DNA from: Nitrosomonas oligotropha
Lineage (GTDB): Bacteria; Pseudomonadota; Gammaproteobacteria; Burkholderiales; Nitrosomonadaceae
Reading direction: 5' to 3'
DNA: 58,143 nucleotides
Assembly (NCBI RefSeq): GCF_009833085.1
Contig: NZ_QRBZ01000038.1
Location: forward strand, 1 to 58,143
The translations under genes and the position numbers were made by a program. Within the stretch, counting starts at the first letter, position 1. Every line of letters starts with the position of its first letter. Shown in pieces: positions 18,971 through 27,934 of the stretch. The notes beneath the pieces were generated by a model, which saw only the letters and a program-made list of their open reading frames with translations, was not told the origin of the DNA and made no database searches.

Positions 18971-18976
18971 TTAGGC
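18917..18976 (+). other. Candidate integron attC recombination site
   Basis: The site runs from TGCTAAC (R'' type, 18917-18923) to GTTAGGC (R' type, 18970-18976); RC of GTTAGGC is GCCTAAC, so the outer boxes pair over CTAAC. An inner stem of ACGCG against CGCGT with a TTT loop sits near the middle, and imperfect inner boxes (AGTTC and GAGCT) lie between. Total length is 60 bases, at the short end of known attC sites. It begins directly after the stop codon of the upstream gene, as in real cassettes. Confidence 0.55.
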
Positions 18977-19012
18977 TTTACTGTGTTACAGCACTTCGCC
19001 CATTCTCATCTC

Positions 19013-19042
19013 GGTAGGTTGAGCTGCCGAAGAAAGCCCAAC
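19013..19042 (-). repeat. REP-like palindromic repeat, copy 1
   Basis: Read on the minus strand this is GTTGGGCTTTCTTCGGCAGC followed by TCAACCTACC, a hairpin-forming sequence whose ends GTTGGGCT and AGCTCAAC pair. It matches copy 2 at 19420-19448 at roughly four of every five positions but in the opposite orientation. It lies just downstream of the SemiSWEET gene and could end its transcript. Confidence 0.55.
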
Positions 19043-19085
19043 ATTAAACGGCGATCAATTGGAATTGGCTAGATGAAAAATCAAT

Positions 19086-19358
19086 TCATCCATTACTCTC
19101 TGCGCGGGCGAAGTGGAAAAATGCGACGACCGTCAAAGAATTGATCGCAATGGCGATAATGTTCCAGACAATGACCGGCAAGGAATCGATCAAGACGCCG
19201 TAATAAACCCAAACAATCTGGAACACGCCCATGATGCCGGCCATGGTTGGATTCATACCATAAGAGCTTTTCCGTTTGAGCATTGCATACAAATCGGGGG
19301 CGGCGGCGAAAGTGGTGCCGAGGCCGGCTATGAATCCGATGATTTCATGTCCTTCCAT
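19086..19358 (-). CDS. SemiSWEET-type sugar transporter
   Basis: A 90-residue membrane protein with three predicted helices (about 5-25, 38-58 and 62-84), the single triple-helix bundle of bacterial SemiSWEETs, which dimerise to move sugars across the inner membrane. The pattern GFIAGLGTTFAAAPDLYAML matches the family's first helix, with PD where many members have the PQ pair. VYYGVLIDSLPVIVWNIIAI is the typical third-helix region with its Trp-Asn substrate pocket. An AGGAG site precedes the ATG. It is flanked by two inverted REP-like repeats and stands alone; the sugar is unknown. Confidence 0.85.
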   Translation of the reverse strand: MEGHEIIGFIAGLGTTFAAAPDLYAMLKRKSSYGMNPTMAGIMGVFQIVWVYYGVLIDSLPVIVWNIIAIAINSLTVVAFFHFARAESNG

Positions 19359-19406
19359 CCGAATCTCCTGGTGTTATTTGTTCGTATCTCGCGAATCGAA
19401 AGCGCG

Positions 19407-19448
19407 GTAGGTTACAAGAGTTGGGCTTCCTTTGTCAGCCTAACCTAC
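19407..19448 (+). repeat. REP-like palindromic repeat, copy 2
   Basis: The core GTTGGGCTTCCTTTGTCAGC plus CTAACCTAC (19420-19448) is the same element as copy 1 in inverted orientation. An extra GTAGGTTA at 19407-19414 pairs perfectly with TAACCTAC at the end, making a longer hairpin. It lies 49 bases upstream of the SemiSWEET start codon. Confidence 0.55.
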
Positions 19449-19577
19449 TTTTCTAACTCATAGGTTGGAATGAATCCGCGCCCCCAGTTTTCTCACTGTT
19501 CGTCACAACCCCCGCACCATGGCTATTAATGCCACTGAGATGACAATAATAAAAAGCTAACGCGTAAGAATTTCTAG

Positions 19578-20431
19578 GGTCTGTTGACATTTCACATAGG
19601 TAACCATAGATACCCACAAGCCATAGCGACCATACTTTCGTAATTTCTCTTCAACTTATCGTATCTTGTTGCCACTGCGCGATAATGCTTTAGCCGGGCA
19701 AAAGCATTTTCCACCAGGTGTCTGCACCTATACAAACCCCAATCCATATCCGCATTACCCTTCAACGAATTGCGCTTTCTCGGTATTACAGCTTTGGCTC
19801 CCTGCTTCGTTATGTGCTCTCGTATGCACTCGCTATCGTAGCCCTTGTCTGCAACAATCACTTCCGCATCAGGTAACTTGGCAATCAAACCGGGTGCTGC
19901 AGAGCAGTCATTGACTTCTCCACCGGTAATCTCAAACTCAATCGGCAAACCATAACTATCAACCACCAAGTGAATCTTCGTAGTATTCCCTGCACGGCTT
20001 TTACCAATGGCCTGAGGTTTCTTACCAGCTGCTCCCGCACTATGCTGATGCGCTTTAACGTAGCTTCCATCAATGAATCCCCACTCACAATCCGGGTCAA
20101 TAATCAGTGCCTTGAAAATCCTACCCCACTTGCTACTCAATGACCACGCGTTAAATCTTTTGTAAATGGAATTCCAACTTCCAAATGCCTTCGGCAAATC
20201 TCGCCACGAACAACCTACCCGCATTCGATACAGCATTCCTTCTACCGTCATACGCAAATTGCGCTTGTTATAAATCGTTTCTTGAAGCAGAATCTTCTCC
20301 AGCTTCGACCAAAACTCATCACTGAGCATCAACCGGGGCATCGCAAACTCGTTTTATTGGTGGTATAGGAACCTCAATATTACGAGTTTGCCTCTTTCTA
20401 TTGAATACTTATCTTCAATTGTCAACAGACT
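19578..20431 (-). mobile_element. IS5-family insertion sequence (IS427-like group)
   Basis: An 854-base element with terminal inverted repeats GGTCTGTTGACATTT (left) and AGTCTGTTGACAATT (right, reverse complement), matching at 13 of 15 positions. A CTAG sequence flanks both ends (19574-19577 and 20432-20435), consistent with the short palindromic target duplications of this group. It contains one intact DDE transposase, so it could still be mobile. The right-hand CTAG contains the lgt stop codon. Confidence 0.9.
19592..20341 (-). CDS. IS5-family DDE transposase
   Basis: A 249-residue transposase occupying nearly all of the element. The catalytic acids are visible: Asp in GFIDGSYVKAHQH, Asp in VIVADKGYDSE, and Glu in RHLVENAFARLKHYRAVATRYDKL, with the conserved Arg and Lys after the Glu. 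The N-terminal part (MLSDEFWSKLEKIL, then CSWRDLPKAFGSWNSIYKRF) is the DUF4096 helix-turn-helix region of this group. Many relatives are split by a programmed frameshift; this one is a single uninterrupted frame and looks functional. Confidence 0.95.
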   Translation of the reverse strand: MPRLMLSDEFWSKLEKILLQETIYNKRNLRMTVEGMLYRMRVGCSWRDLPKAFGSWNSIYKRFNAWSLSSKWGRIFKALIIDPDCEWGFIDGSYVKAHQHSAGAAGKKPQAIGKSRAGNTTKIHLVVDSYGLPIEFEITGGEVNDCSAAPGLIAKLPDAEVIVADKGYDSECIREHITKQGAKAVIPRKRNSLKGNADMDWGLYRCRHLVENAFARLKHYRAVATRYDKLKRNYESMVAMACGYLWLPM

Positions 20432-21256
20432 CTAGCGTTTCTTATTTTTGCGCTGGTTATTTTGTGGAGCGTTGTGTGTTTGCCGTCTTGACCACATCAA
20501 TGCGGCGATGCCTGCCAGAATCATTGGAATCGATAGCCATTGGCCCATGGTAACGCCGAGTGTCAGAATGCCCATGAAGCCATCTTCCGGTTCGCGGAAG
20601 AATTCGGCAAATGAGCGCAACACGCCGTAGCCGATCATGAACATGCCGGTGACTGCGCCGGTTGCGCGCGGTTTCGATGAGTAAATCCAGATGACGATAA
20701 ACAGCAGCACGCCTTCGAGCGCGAATTGGTACAGCTGGGATGGGTGACGGGGAAATTCGTCGACGTACGGAAAAACCATGCCCCAGGGCACATCGGTGTG
20801 GCGTCCCCAGAGTTCGCCGTTGATGAAATTGCCGATGCGTCCCGCAGCCAACCCCAGCGGAATCAGCGGAATGACGAAGTCCGTGACAGTCAGCCAGGAT
20901 AATTTGTGTTTGCGCGCCAGTAATATCATGGCGACGAAAACACCGAGAAATCCACCATGAAACGACATGCCGCCTTCCCAAATGGCAAAAGTGTGCAGCG
21001 GGTGCTCCAGGTAGTAACCGAACTGATAGAACAGCACATGCCCCAGGCGTCCGCCCAGAATCACGCCGAGCATCCCATAAAACAAGGCATCGTCGAGCAT
21101 TTCGTAAGTGAAAGCCGAATGCGGATTGTGTTTGATGCGATACCGCCCGAGCAGAATGAAGAGCGCGAAACCGAGCAAATACATCAAGCCATACCAATGA
21201 ATGGAAAGCGGTCCCACGGAGATGGCAACGGGATCAATTTGCGGATGAACTAGCAT
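20432..21256 (-). CDS. lgt: Prolipoprotein diacylglyceryl transferase Lgt
   Basis: A 274-residue inner-membrane enzyme that attaches diacylglycerol to the lipobox cysteine of lipoproteins, the first maturation step. About seven membrane segments are visible. The conserved signature [14 protein letters not shown] with its essential Arg is near 140-153, and the essential His region [10 protein letters not shown] near 95-104. The C-terminus ends in a lysine/arginine-rich tail. Its TAG stop lies inside the CTAG target site of the neighbouring insertion sequence. It diverges from ilvD across 99 bases. Confidence 0.97.
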   Translation of the reverse strand: MLVHPQIDPVAISVGPLSIHWYGLMYLLGFALFILLGRYRIKHNPHSAFTYEMLDDALFYGMLGVILGGRLGHVLFYQFGYYLEHPLHTFAIWEGGMSFHGGFLGVFVAMILLARKHKLSWLTVTDFVIPLIPLGLAAGRIGNFINGELWGRHTDVPWGMVFPYVDEFPRHPSQLYQFALEGVLLFIVIWIYSSKPRATGAVTGMFMIGYGVLRSFAEFFREPEDGFMGILTLGVTMGQWLSIPMILAGIAALMWSRRQTHNAPQNNQRKNKKR

Positions 21257-21355
21257 AGTTTCGGCCTTATTTACGGTAAAATAGCGGTCATTATACCAAG
21301 TGCGTTTGTGTGCGCCTGGTCATAAATCGTATTTTTATCTCATTCAGGAGCAAGC

Positions 21356-23029
21356 ATGCCAGACAATAAACGTAGCCAGATTATCACCCAAGGAACACAA
21401 CACGCACCCAGCCGCGCCATGTTGCGCGCGGTCGGTTTCAGTGACGGGGATTTTAACAAGCCGATTGTCGGCGTGGCTAACGGTTATTCGACGATTACGC
21501 CGTGCAATAAGGGCTTGAATGAACTGTCTCTAAAAGCGGAATCGGCGCTGAGGAAAGCCGGAGCGATGCCGCAGATGTTCGGCACCATCACGGTATCTGA
21601 TGGTATTTCGATGGGTACCGAAGGCATGAAGTATTCGCTGGTGTCGCGGGAAGTGATTGCCGACTCGATTGAAACCTGTGTGCAGGGCGGGAGCATGGAT
21701 GGCGTCATTGCTATCGGCGGTTGCGACAAGAATATGCCGGGTGCGATGATCGCGATTGCGCGCATGAATGTGCCGGCGATTTTTGTCTACGGCGGCACGA
21801 TCAAGCCGGGGCACTACAAAAATCAGGATTTGACGGTTGTCAGCGTATTTGAAGCGGTAGGGCAGCACAGCGCGCATAAAATCGACGCGGAAGAGTTATT
21901 GCAGATCGAACGGCATGCTTGTCCCGGCGCCGGTTCTTGCGGCGGTATGTTTACCGCCAACACCATGTCGTCCGCTTTTGAAGCGATGGGCATGAGCTTG
22001 CCGTATTCTTCCACGATGTCTGCCGAAGACGGCGAAAAAATGATCAGCGCCGGACAATCCGCCGAGGTGCTGGTGAATGCCATCAAACAGCAGATTCTGC
22101 CGCGCGATATCATCACGCGTAAATCGATAGAAAATGCCGTTGCCGTGATCATGGCGGTGGGCGGCTCGACCAACGCGATCCTGCATTTTCTGGCGATTGC
22201 GCATGCTGCCGAAGTTGAATGGAGCATAGACGATTTCGAGCGGATCCGCGCCAAAGTACCGGTATTGTGTGACTTGAAACCGTCCGGGCGTTATGTGACG
22301 GCGGATTTGCACTATGCCGGCGGTGTTCCGCAAGTGATGAAAATGCTGCTGAATCACGGCTTGCTGCACGGTGATTGCATCACCATCAGCGGGCAAACGA
22401 TCGCCGAAGTGTTGAAGGATATTCCCGACACGCCGCGCGCCGACCAGAATGTGATCCGCCAATGGGACAATCCGATGTATGCGCAAGGACATCTGGCGAT
22501 TTTGAAAGGCAATTTATCCACCGAAGGGTGCGTGGCTAAAATTTCCGGCATTAAAAATCCGAAAATTACCGGACCCGCACGTGTGTTTGAGTCGGAAGAA
22601 ACCTGCATGGCGGCGATTCTGGAACGTAAGATTCAACCGGGCGATGTCGTGGTGATCCGTTATGAAGGTCCAAAAGGCGGTCCCGGCATGCGGGAAATGC
22701 TGTCGCCGACTGCTGCGTTGATCGGCGAAGGTCTGGGCGATTCCGTTGGTTTGATCACCGATGGCCGTTTCTCCGGCGGGACTTACGGCATGGTAGTCGG
22801 CCACGTGGCACCGGAAGCTTTTGTCGGCGGCACCATCGCGCTGGTGCAGGAAGGTGACTCGATCACCATCGACGCCGAACAGCGGCTGCTGCAATTGAAT
22901 GTATCCGATGATGTGCTGGCAAAGCGCCGCGCGGCCTGGCAACCGCCGCAACCGCGTTATTCACGCGGGGTATTGTCCAAGTATGCAAAATTGGTTTCCA
23001 GCGCTAGCGCGGGAGCGATAACGGATTAA
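21356..23029 (+). CDS. ilvD: Dihydroxy-acid dehydratase IlvD
   Basis: A 557-residue iron-sulfur enzyme that dehydrates dihydroxy-acids to the 2-keto acid precursors of valine and isoleucine. Cluster-binding cysteines are visible in [13 protein letters not shown] (near 122) and [23 protein letters not shown] (near 190-212, key Cys in GSCGG). The C-terminal [19 protein letters not shown] carries the substrate-binding Ser. The final transamination in this pathway is catalysed by IlvE, encoded at 39706. An AGGAG site precedes the ATG. Confidence 0.97.
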   Translation: MPDNKRSQIITQGTQHAPSRAMLRAVGFSDGDFNKPIVGVANGYSTITPCNKGLNELSLKAESALRKAGAMPQMFGTITVSDGISMGTEGMKYSLVSREVIADSIETCVQGGSMDGVIAIGGCDKNMPGAMIAIARMNVPAIFVYGGTIKPGHYKNQDLTVVSVFEAVGQHSAHKIDAEELLQIERHACPGAGSCGGMFTANTMSSAFEAMGMSLPYSSTMSAEDGEKMISAGQSAEVLVNAIKQQILPRDIITRKSIENAVAVIMAVGGSTNAILHFLAIAHAAEVEWSIDDFERIRAKVPVLCDLKPSGRYVTADLHYAGGVPQVMKMLLNHGLLHGDCITISGQTIAEVLKDIPDTPRADQNVIRQWDNPMYAQGHLAILKGNLSTEGCVAKISGIKNPKITGPARVFESEETCMAAILERKIQPGDVVVIRYEGPKGGPGMREMLSPTAALIGEGLGDSVGLITDGRFSGGTYGMVVGHVAPEAFVGGTIALVQEGDSITIDAEQRLLQLNVSDDVLAKRRAAWQPPQPRYSRGVLSKYAKLVSSASAGAITD

Positions 23030-23233
23030 ATCGATAGTGCTGACAGGAAGAGCGATCTGATCCGGTTTCTTCATGCTCTGCTGGAACTAAATAATTTAAC
23101 CTTAAGTCTTAGCAACGCAGTATCATCAGAGTTTGCAGCAGCGTCGGTAATCACAAACTTACAGGAATTGCTGCAAGTCTGTAAAGTTCGGGTTAGAATA
23201 TCAACCCTTTTATAATTTTAATAAGGAAGAGAT

Positions 23234-23545
23234 ATGAAAAAAGTTTTAATCGGAGCAGTTGCTGCGTCAGCCATTTTATTAGCTGGTGTTGCTCAAGCTA
23301 ATGCTGATTTGGCAAAAAACAGTGGATGTTTGAATTGCCACAATGTTGACGCTAAACTGGTCGGCCCAGGCTTAAAAGATGTTGCAGCTAAATATGCAGG
23401 TCAAGCGGATGCTTCTGCATACCTGGCAGATAAAATTCTAAAAGGAAGCAGCGGTGTTTGGGGCCCAATCCCAATGCCGCCAAATGCTAATGTTAGCCCA
23501 GAAAATGCTAAAGTATTAGCTGACTTTATTCTGTCACTGAAGTAA
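23234..23545 (+). CDS. Cytochrome c-552 (c551 family)
   Basis: A 103-residue periplasmic class I c-type cytochrome that shuttles electrons to terminal oxidases; in ammonia oxidisers it carries electrons from ammonia oxidation. The signal peptide is MKKVLIGAVAASAILLAGVAQA, cleaved before NADLA. The haem motif CLNCH attaches haem c, and the axial Met is in GPIPMPPNANVS. The mature sequence closely follows Nitrosomonas c-552, with SSGVWGPIPMPPN almost unchanged. A strong ribosome-binding site (AAGGAAGAG) and a strong terminator frame a single-gene transcript, as expected for an abundant protein. Confidence 0.95.
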   Translation: MKKVLIGAVAASAILLAGVAQANADLAKNSGCLNCHNVDAKLVGPGLKDVAAKYAGQADASAYLADKILKGSSGVWGPIPMPPNANVSPENAKVLADFILSLK

Positions 23546-23563
23546 GTCGTTCTGAATTCGGAA

Positions 23564-23592
23564 AAGCCGACGCTTAATAACGTCGGCTTTTT
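23564..23592 (+). terminator. Rho-independent terminator of the cytochrome c-552 gene
   Basis: AAGCCGACG and CGTCGGCTT form a perfect nine-base stem around an eight-base loop, followed directly by a run of T. It starts about 18 bases after the stop codon. Confidence 0.93.
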
Positions 23593-23640
23593 ATTTGCCC
23601 GGATATTTTGCAAGAAAGTTTTGTATCAATGGAGGGAGCA

Positions 23641-24057
23641 ATGAAAACTCGTATCAAATGGAAAGGAAATGTCAGCTTTGAGGCTGAGTCCGGCAGCGGT
23701 CATTCGGTATTGATGGATGGTGCGCCGGAAGCCGGTGGACAAAACCTCGGGCCGCGTCCGATGGAAATGCTGTTGATGGGATTGGGCGGTTGCACCACCT
23801 TCGACGTGGTATTGATTCTAAAAAAAAGCCGTCAGGACATTACCGGTTGCGTGGTTGAAATCGAAGCCGAACGCGCGCCGGTCGATCCGAAAGTTTTCAC
23901 TCATATCCATTTGCATTTCATTATCACCGGAAACAATTTGAATCCGCAAACGATTGAACGTGCGATTGACTTATCTGCGGAAAAGTATTGCTCGGCTTCC
24001 ATCATGCTGAAACAAACGGTAAAAATCACGCATGATTATGAAATTATGAATGCTTGA
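23641..24057 (+). CDS. OsmC family protein (YhfA-like)
   Basis: A 138-residue OsmC-fold protein. The start at 23641 (MKTRIKWKGNVSFEAES) follows a GGAGGGAG ribosome-binding site; an upstream ATG would add 11 unrelated residues. The family's first cysteine is in MGLGGCTTFDVVLILKKSRQDI and the second in EKYCSASIMLKQTV, the pair that reduces organic hydroperoxides in active members. The lack of a longer N-terminal arm points to the YhfA subgroup, whose substrate is unknown. A second OsmC domain occurs in the fusion protein at 47287. Confidence 0.88.
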   Translation: MKTRIKWKGNVSFEAESGSGHSVLMDGAPEAGGQNLGPRPMEMLLMGLGGCTTFDVVLILKKSRQDITGCVVEIEAERAPVDPKVFTHIHLHFIITGNNLNPQTIERAIDLSAEKYCSASIMLKQTVKITHDYEIMNA

Positions 24058-24117
24058 TGATAATTTCCTGCGTCATATTGTTGAATCGGTAACGGCAGGA
24101 CAATGGATGCCGTATTT

Positions 24118-24975
24118 CTATACACACAGCGCTTCCATTAACGATCTCACTTCCGCCTCCGAGTCCTTGAGCACAGCGCTCAATGTTTCCTCGTCGGTCA
24201 GTAAATCGATATTCGCAATGCTGTAACCCATTTGGTTAGAAGGCAGAATAAAAGGGGATTTGACGGGAGCCAGCTGATCGGCGAACAACAGCGTATCGCC
24301 AAGTGTGGAAGGGGGGAATACCAAATAACCGCGCCATAAACAGACGATGCCGTCGATCACAAGCTCCGGAACCGATAATGCCTTGAGAATGGCGGTGCCG
24401 ATTTTAATTTCACACTCCAGTTCCGTTTCGTCTTCCAAATCTTCGTCACTGTTCCACGAACTGGCGATGCTCTCATCGGCCAATCCCGGATAATACTTTT
24501 CTCGCGCCAGCAGATAAAACCAGCTGATTTCATGGATAATTCCGGCAAACATTGCCGTATCCGGATCTTGTTTCGTAATCCGGCGGGCAATCACCTGCGC
24601 CAGCGCAGCCACGTAGGCGGAATGTTGCCATAATTGCGTAACCATTTCGTTCCGCACCTGCGGCCCGGCAAGCTGCTGCACCACCACAGCCGTTGCTAGA
24701 TTGCGCACGGTACGCAAGCCAATCAAGGTCACTGCCGACCGCACATCGGTGATTTTTTTCCCTGACCGGTTGAATACCACCGAATTGGCTATCGCCACGA
24801 CTTTGGCCGACAACAGCGGTTCCAATTGAATGAGCTTAATTACCATCTCAAGATTGCAATCGGGATCATTTAACGCTTTATTGATTTTGATTGCCGCATG
24901 GGTTGAGGTGGGAAAAATTAATCTTCCCTGTTCGATTTCAGCAGCCAACGCACTTAAAATTGCGCTTTTTTCCAT
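24118..24975 (-). CDS. HDOD domain protein
   Basis: A 285-residue protein with one HDOD domain, an HD-fold module without the full catalytic His-Asp set, found in signalling and regulatory proteins. Family marks include LIQLEPLLSAKVVAIANSVVFN, SAVTLIGLRTVRNLATAVVVQQL and LWQHSAYVAALAQVIAR, where the HD pair is reduced to His-Ser. There is no second output domain, so it may act by binding another protein. An AAGGG site precedes the ATG. It lies downstream of lipA on the same strand after a 161-base gap and is probably separate. Confidence 0.85.
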   Translation of the reverse strand: MEKSAILSALAAEIEQGRLIFPTSTHAAIKINKALNDPDCNLEMVIKLIQLEPLLSAKVVAIANSVVFNRSGKKITDVRSAVTLIGLRTVRNLATAVVVQQLAGPQVRNEMVTQLWQHSAYVAALAQVIARRITKQDPDTAMFAGIIHEISWFYLLAREKYYPGLADESIASSWNSDEDLEDETELECEIKIGTAILKALSVPELVIDGIVCLWRGYLVFPPSTLGDTLLFADQLAPVKSPFILPSNQMGYSIANIDLLTDEETLSAVLKDSEAEVRSLMEALCV

Positions 24976-25136
24976 ACAAATCCCTTTTCACTAGTGAGCC
25001 AAGGCATGGGCTATCTTCCATGCTTCTCAGCTTACGCTAGGATTGTGAATAGTGATTTGATAAAAAGCGCAATGAATGGAAGCTATTTCCAATTCTGTTT
25101 ACTTGTATTGCTAATGCGCAGCAAGTGCGTTCCGGT

Positions 25137-26081
25137 TTAAAGCAAGCCGGATTCGTGCGCCTGCTGATCGGCGTGATAGCTGGAGCGTACCATCGGGCCG
25201 CAGGCAGCGTGGCTGAAGCCCATATCCAGCGCAGCTTGTTCAAAAATTTTGAAACCTTCCGGTGTCACGTAGCGCATAACCGGCAGATGGCCGATGCTGG
25301 GTTGCAAGTATTGACCGATGGTGAGCATTTCCACATTGTGTTCGCGCAGGTCGCGCAATACTTGCATGATTTCTTCGTCGGTCTCGCCCAGCCCGAGCAT
25401 CAAGCCGGATTTGGTGGGGATGTGCGGAAATTGTGCTTTGAAATCCTTGAGCAGTTTCAGCGAATTGGCATAATCCGCGCCGGGACGGCATTGTTTGTAC
25501 AAGCGAGGCACGGTTTCGAGATTGTGGTTCAAGACATCCGGCGGGCAGGCAGCGAGTTTTTCCAGCGCCACTTCCAGGCGGCCGCGGAAATCCGGCACCA
25601 AAGTTTCGATTTTGGTATGTGGCGAATGCGTGCGGATTTCACGGATACAGTCGGCAAAATGCTGTGCGCCGCCGTCGCGTAAGTCATCACGATCCACGCT
25701 GGTGATGACCACATAGCGCAATTTCATGGCGCCGATCGATTGCGCCAGATGCAGCGGTTCGTCCGCATCCGGTGGTTTTGGGCGGCCATGCGCGACATCG
25801 CAGAAGGGGCAGCGGCGGGTGCATAAATCACCCAGAATCATAAATGTAGCGGTGCCTTTACCGAAGCATTCGCCGATATTCGGGCAGGATGCTTCTTCGC
25901 ACACGGTATGCAATTTATGTTCGCGCAGCAGCCGTTTGACTTCGTAGTAATTTTCGCTGTTGGACGAACGTACGCGAATCCACGAGGGTTTACGCAATAA
26001 TTCGTCACGCGATTGCGGTGCTATTTTGACGGGGTTGCGCGCTGTTTTATCAGCGCCTTTTTGGCGGGTGTCAGTGGTCAT
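25137..26081 (-). CDS. lipA: Lipoyl synthase LipA
   Basis: A 314-residue radical SAM enzyme that inserts two sulfur atoms into octanoyl groups on lipoyl-dependent enzymes. The auxiliary cluster cysteines are in [14 protein letters not shown] (about 79-92). The radical SAM cysteines are in [10 protein letters not shown] (about 107-116), and the C-terminal region ends with the conserved RSSYHADQ serine ligand. The start overlaps the end of lipB by 11 bases. LipB supplies the octanoyl group that LipA modifies, so the pair forms a complete lipoate-synthesis step. Confidence 0.97.
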   Translation of the reverse strand: MTTDTRQKGADKTARNPVKIAPQSRDELLRKPSWIRVRSSNSENYYEVKRLLREHKLHTVCEEASCPNIGECFGKGTATFMILGDLCTRRCPFCDVAHGRPKPPDADEPLHLAQSIGAMKLRYVVITSVDRDDLRDGGAQHFADCIREIRTHSPHTKIETLVPDFRGRLEVALEKLAACPPDVLNHNLETVPRLYKQCRPGADYANSLKLLKDFKAQFPHIPTKSGLMLGLGETDEEIMQVLRDLREHNVEMLTIGQYLQPSIGHLPVMRYVTPEGFKIFEQAALDMGFSHAACGPMVRSSYHADQQAHESGLL

Positions 26082-26739
26082 GTTGTTCCGTTAATCGTTT
26101 TGTGAGAAGTTTTTCTTGTAATTGATCGGCCAGTTTGGCGCTTAAAATATCCACGCCATCGGGAATACCCAGGTTTTTGGTTTGCGTGACTTGCAATCCT
26201 TGATAACCGCAGGGGTTGATGTAGGAGAACGGCGTCAAGTCCATATCCACATTTAGCGCAATGCCGTGATAGCAGAAGTTTTTCCTGATTTTGAGTCCCA
26301 ACGAAGCAATTTTGGCATTTCCTACGTAAACACCGGGGGCCTCAATGCACCCGGCAGCTTCGACGCAATAATCATCGAGTAAGCCGATCACGGCGCTTTC
26401 CATCAGTCTGACCAATTCACGCACACCGAGTTTCAAGCGGCGGATGTCCAGCAGCAGGTAAGCGATGATTTGTCCCGGTCCATGGTAAGTAATTTGGCCG
26501 CCGCGATCTGTTTTAACTACCGTGATTCCATGATCGTGCAGCAGATGCTCGGGTTTGCCTGCAATGCCTTGGGTAAAAACCGGCGGGTGCTGCAATAACC
26601 AAATTTCATCGCGCGTTTGTTCGTTCCGGTTGTCCGTAAAATCCTTCATGGCCTGCCAGGTCGTCTGGTAATCGCATAATCCCAGGGTTTTGACGATGAA
26701 ATGCTGCGGTGTGCAAACAGACGTGGAAAGATTTTGCAT
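26071..26739 (-). CDS. lipB: Octanoyltransferase LipB
   Basis: A 222-residue enzyme that moves octanoate from acyl carrier protein to lipoyl domains. Family marks are [21 protein letters not shown], the [20 protein letters not shown] loop and the catalytic Cys region [24 protein letters not shown], where the Lys in [12 protein letters not shown] and the Cys in NPCG form the acyl-transfer pair. It sits between a DUF493 gene (nine bases away) and lipA, in the conserved dacC-dat-ybeD-lipB-lipA order. Confidence 0.96.
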   Translation of the reverse strand: MQNLSTSVCTPQHFIVKTLGLCDYQTTWQAMKDFTDNRNEQTRDEIWLLQHPPVFTQGIAGKPEHLLHDHGITVVKTDRGGQITYHGPGQIIAYLLLDIRRLKLGVRELVRLMESAVIGLLDDYCVEAAGCIEAPGVYVGNAKIASLGLKIRKNFCYHGIALNVDMDLTPFSYINPCGYQGLQVTQTKNLGIPDGVDILSAKLADQLQEKLLTKRLTEQHDH

Positions 26740-26748
26740 CGGGGATGA

Positions 26749-27015
26749 TCACAGTACCACGGCAACCAAGGGATGGCTCGATAGCGCTTGGTACAGGGCG
26801 TCTAATTGTGTCCGGGAAGTGGCGCGAATGGTGCATGTCAGGCTTAAATACGTGCCTTTTTTACTGGTCTTGACCGCCATCGTCTCAGCATCGAAATCGG
26901 GAGCATGAAATTTAACGATCGCCAGCGCAATTTGTGTGAAATCCTGCTGCGCTTTACCCATGATTTTGATGGGAAAGTCGCAAGGATATTCGATCAGTGA
27001 CGGTTGTTCTGACAT
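26749..27015 (-). CDS. ybeD: YbeD-like DUF493 protein
   Basis: An 88-residue DUF493 protein with an ACT-like ferredoxin fold. It has the usual LIEYPCDFPIKIMGKAQQDFTQIALAIV start and a closing SKKGTYLSLTCTIRATSRTQLDALYQALSSHPLVAVVL. The family is widely linked with lipB, and E. coli YbeD is the equivalent neighbour; its role in lipoate metabolism is only inferred from context. It lies nine bases upstream of lipB and 37 bases downstream of dat. Confidence 0.9.
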   Translation of the reverse strand: MSEQPSLIEYPCDFPIKIMGKAQQDFTQIALAIVKFHAPDFDAETMAVKTSKKGTYLSLTCTIRATSRTQLDALYQALSSHPLVAVVL

Positions 27016-27052
27016 CGGAAAATCAAATCATCGGTTATGAATTCGAGCAACC

Positions 27053-27904
27053 TCAGGAATGGCCGCGCATATTGGTGGCTTTATAGTCCTGGTACAGTGC
27101 GTGCAAACGGGCAAACAGCGGCCCCGGTTTTCCCTGTCCTACCGGCTGATTATCCAGTGACGCGATCGGCATGATTTCTTTGGTCGACGATGTCAACAGA
27201 ATTTCATCCGCCGTGCGGACTTCCGCCTCCGAAATTTCACGGACTTCATGCGGTATTTTATTCGCCGCCGCCAATTCCAGCACCACATCGTAGGTAATGC
27301 CGGGCAGCATCAGATTACTTTTCGGCGGAGCCAGCAGCACGCCGTTTTTAACGACAAAAATATTGCTCGCGGCGCCTTCGGTCAGGAAGCCATCGCGAAT
27401 CAGAATGGTTTCAAGCGCATGAACATCCACCGCCAATTGCCGCAACAGCACATTCGGTAATAACGAAATGGCTTTGACATCGCAGCGGATCCAGCGGTTA
27501 TCGATCGCGGTAATGGCCGAAGCGCCGCTGGCCAGCAATTCCGCGGGCGGTGGCAGCAGCGGGTTGCTCATGATGAATACAGTGGGCGGTACGTTGACCG
27601 GAAACGCGTGATCCCGTTTGGCGACACCGCGCGTGATGTGCAGATAGAGATATTGATCCTCTGCATCGTTTTTCGCGATGACCTGCTCCAGCAGATTCTG
27701 CCATTCGTCGTTGCTGAACGGGTTTTTCAAGCGGATGCCATCCAGGCTGTGCTGTAGCCGCCTGAGATGTTTAGGGAGACGGAAGGGTTTGCGCGAATAA
27801 GCCGGGATGACTTCATAGATGCCATCGCCAAAGATAAAGCCGCGATCCAGTACGGGAATGCATGCTTCTTCAATGGGCATAAACTTACCGTTCAGATATA
27901 TCAT
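27053..27904 (-). CDS. dat: D-amino acid aminotransferase (class IV)
   Basis: A 283-residue class IV PLP aminotransferase, probably interconverting D-alanine and D-glutamate for peptidoglycan. Marks are the N-terminal YLNGKFMPIEEACIPVLDRGFIFGDGIYEVI, the PLP lysine in CDVKAISLLPNVLL (about residue 148), and the phosphate-binding LLTSSTKEIMPI. Its neighbour dacC trims D-alanine from peptidoglycan, so the pair handles D-alanine. Branched-chain IlvE (39706) is the same fold but has the typical YFDG/GVFEGLRAYE features instead. Confidence 0.9.
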   Translation of the reverse strand: MIYLNGKFMPIEEACIPVLDRGFIFGDGIYEVIPAYSRKPFRLPKHLRRLQHSLDGIRLKNPFSNDEWQNLLEQVIAKNDAEDQYLYLHITRGVAKRDHAFPVNVPPTVFIMSNPLLPPPAELLASGASAITAIDNRWIRCDVKAISLLPNVLLRQLAVDVHALETILIRDGFLTEGAASNIFVVKNGVLLAPPKSNLMLPGITYDVVLELAAANKIPHEVREISEAEVRTADEILLTSSTKEIMPIASLDNQPVGQGKPGPLFARLHALYQDYKATNMRGHS

Positions 27905-27934
27905 GCGAACCTTCTGTGATGTGTTAAGACTGGA

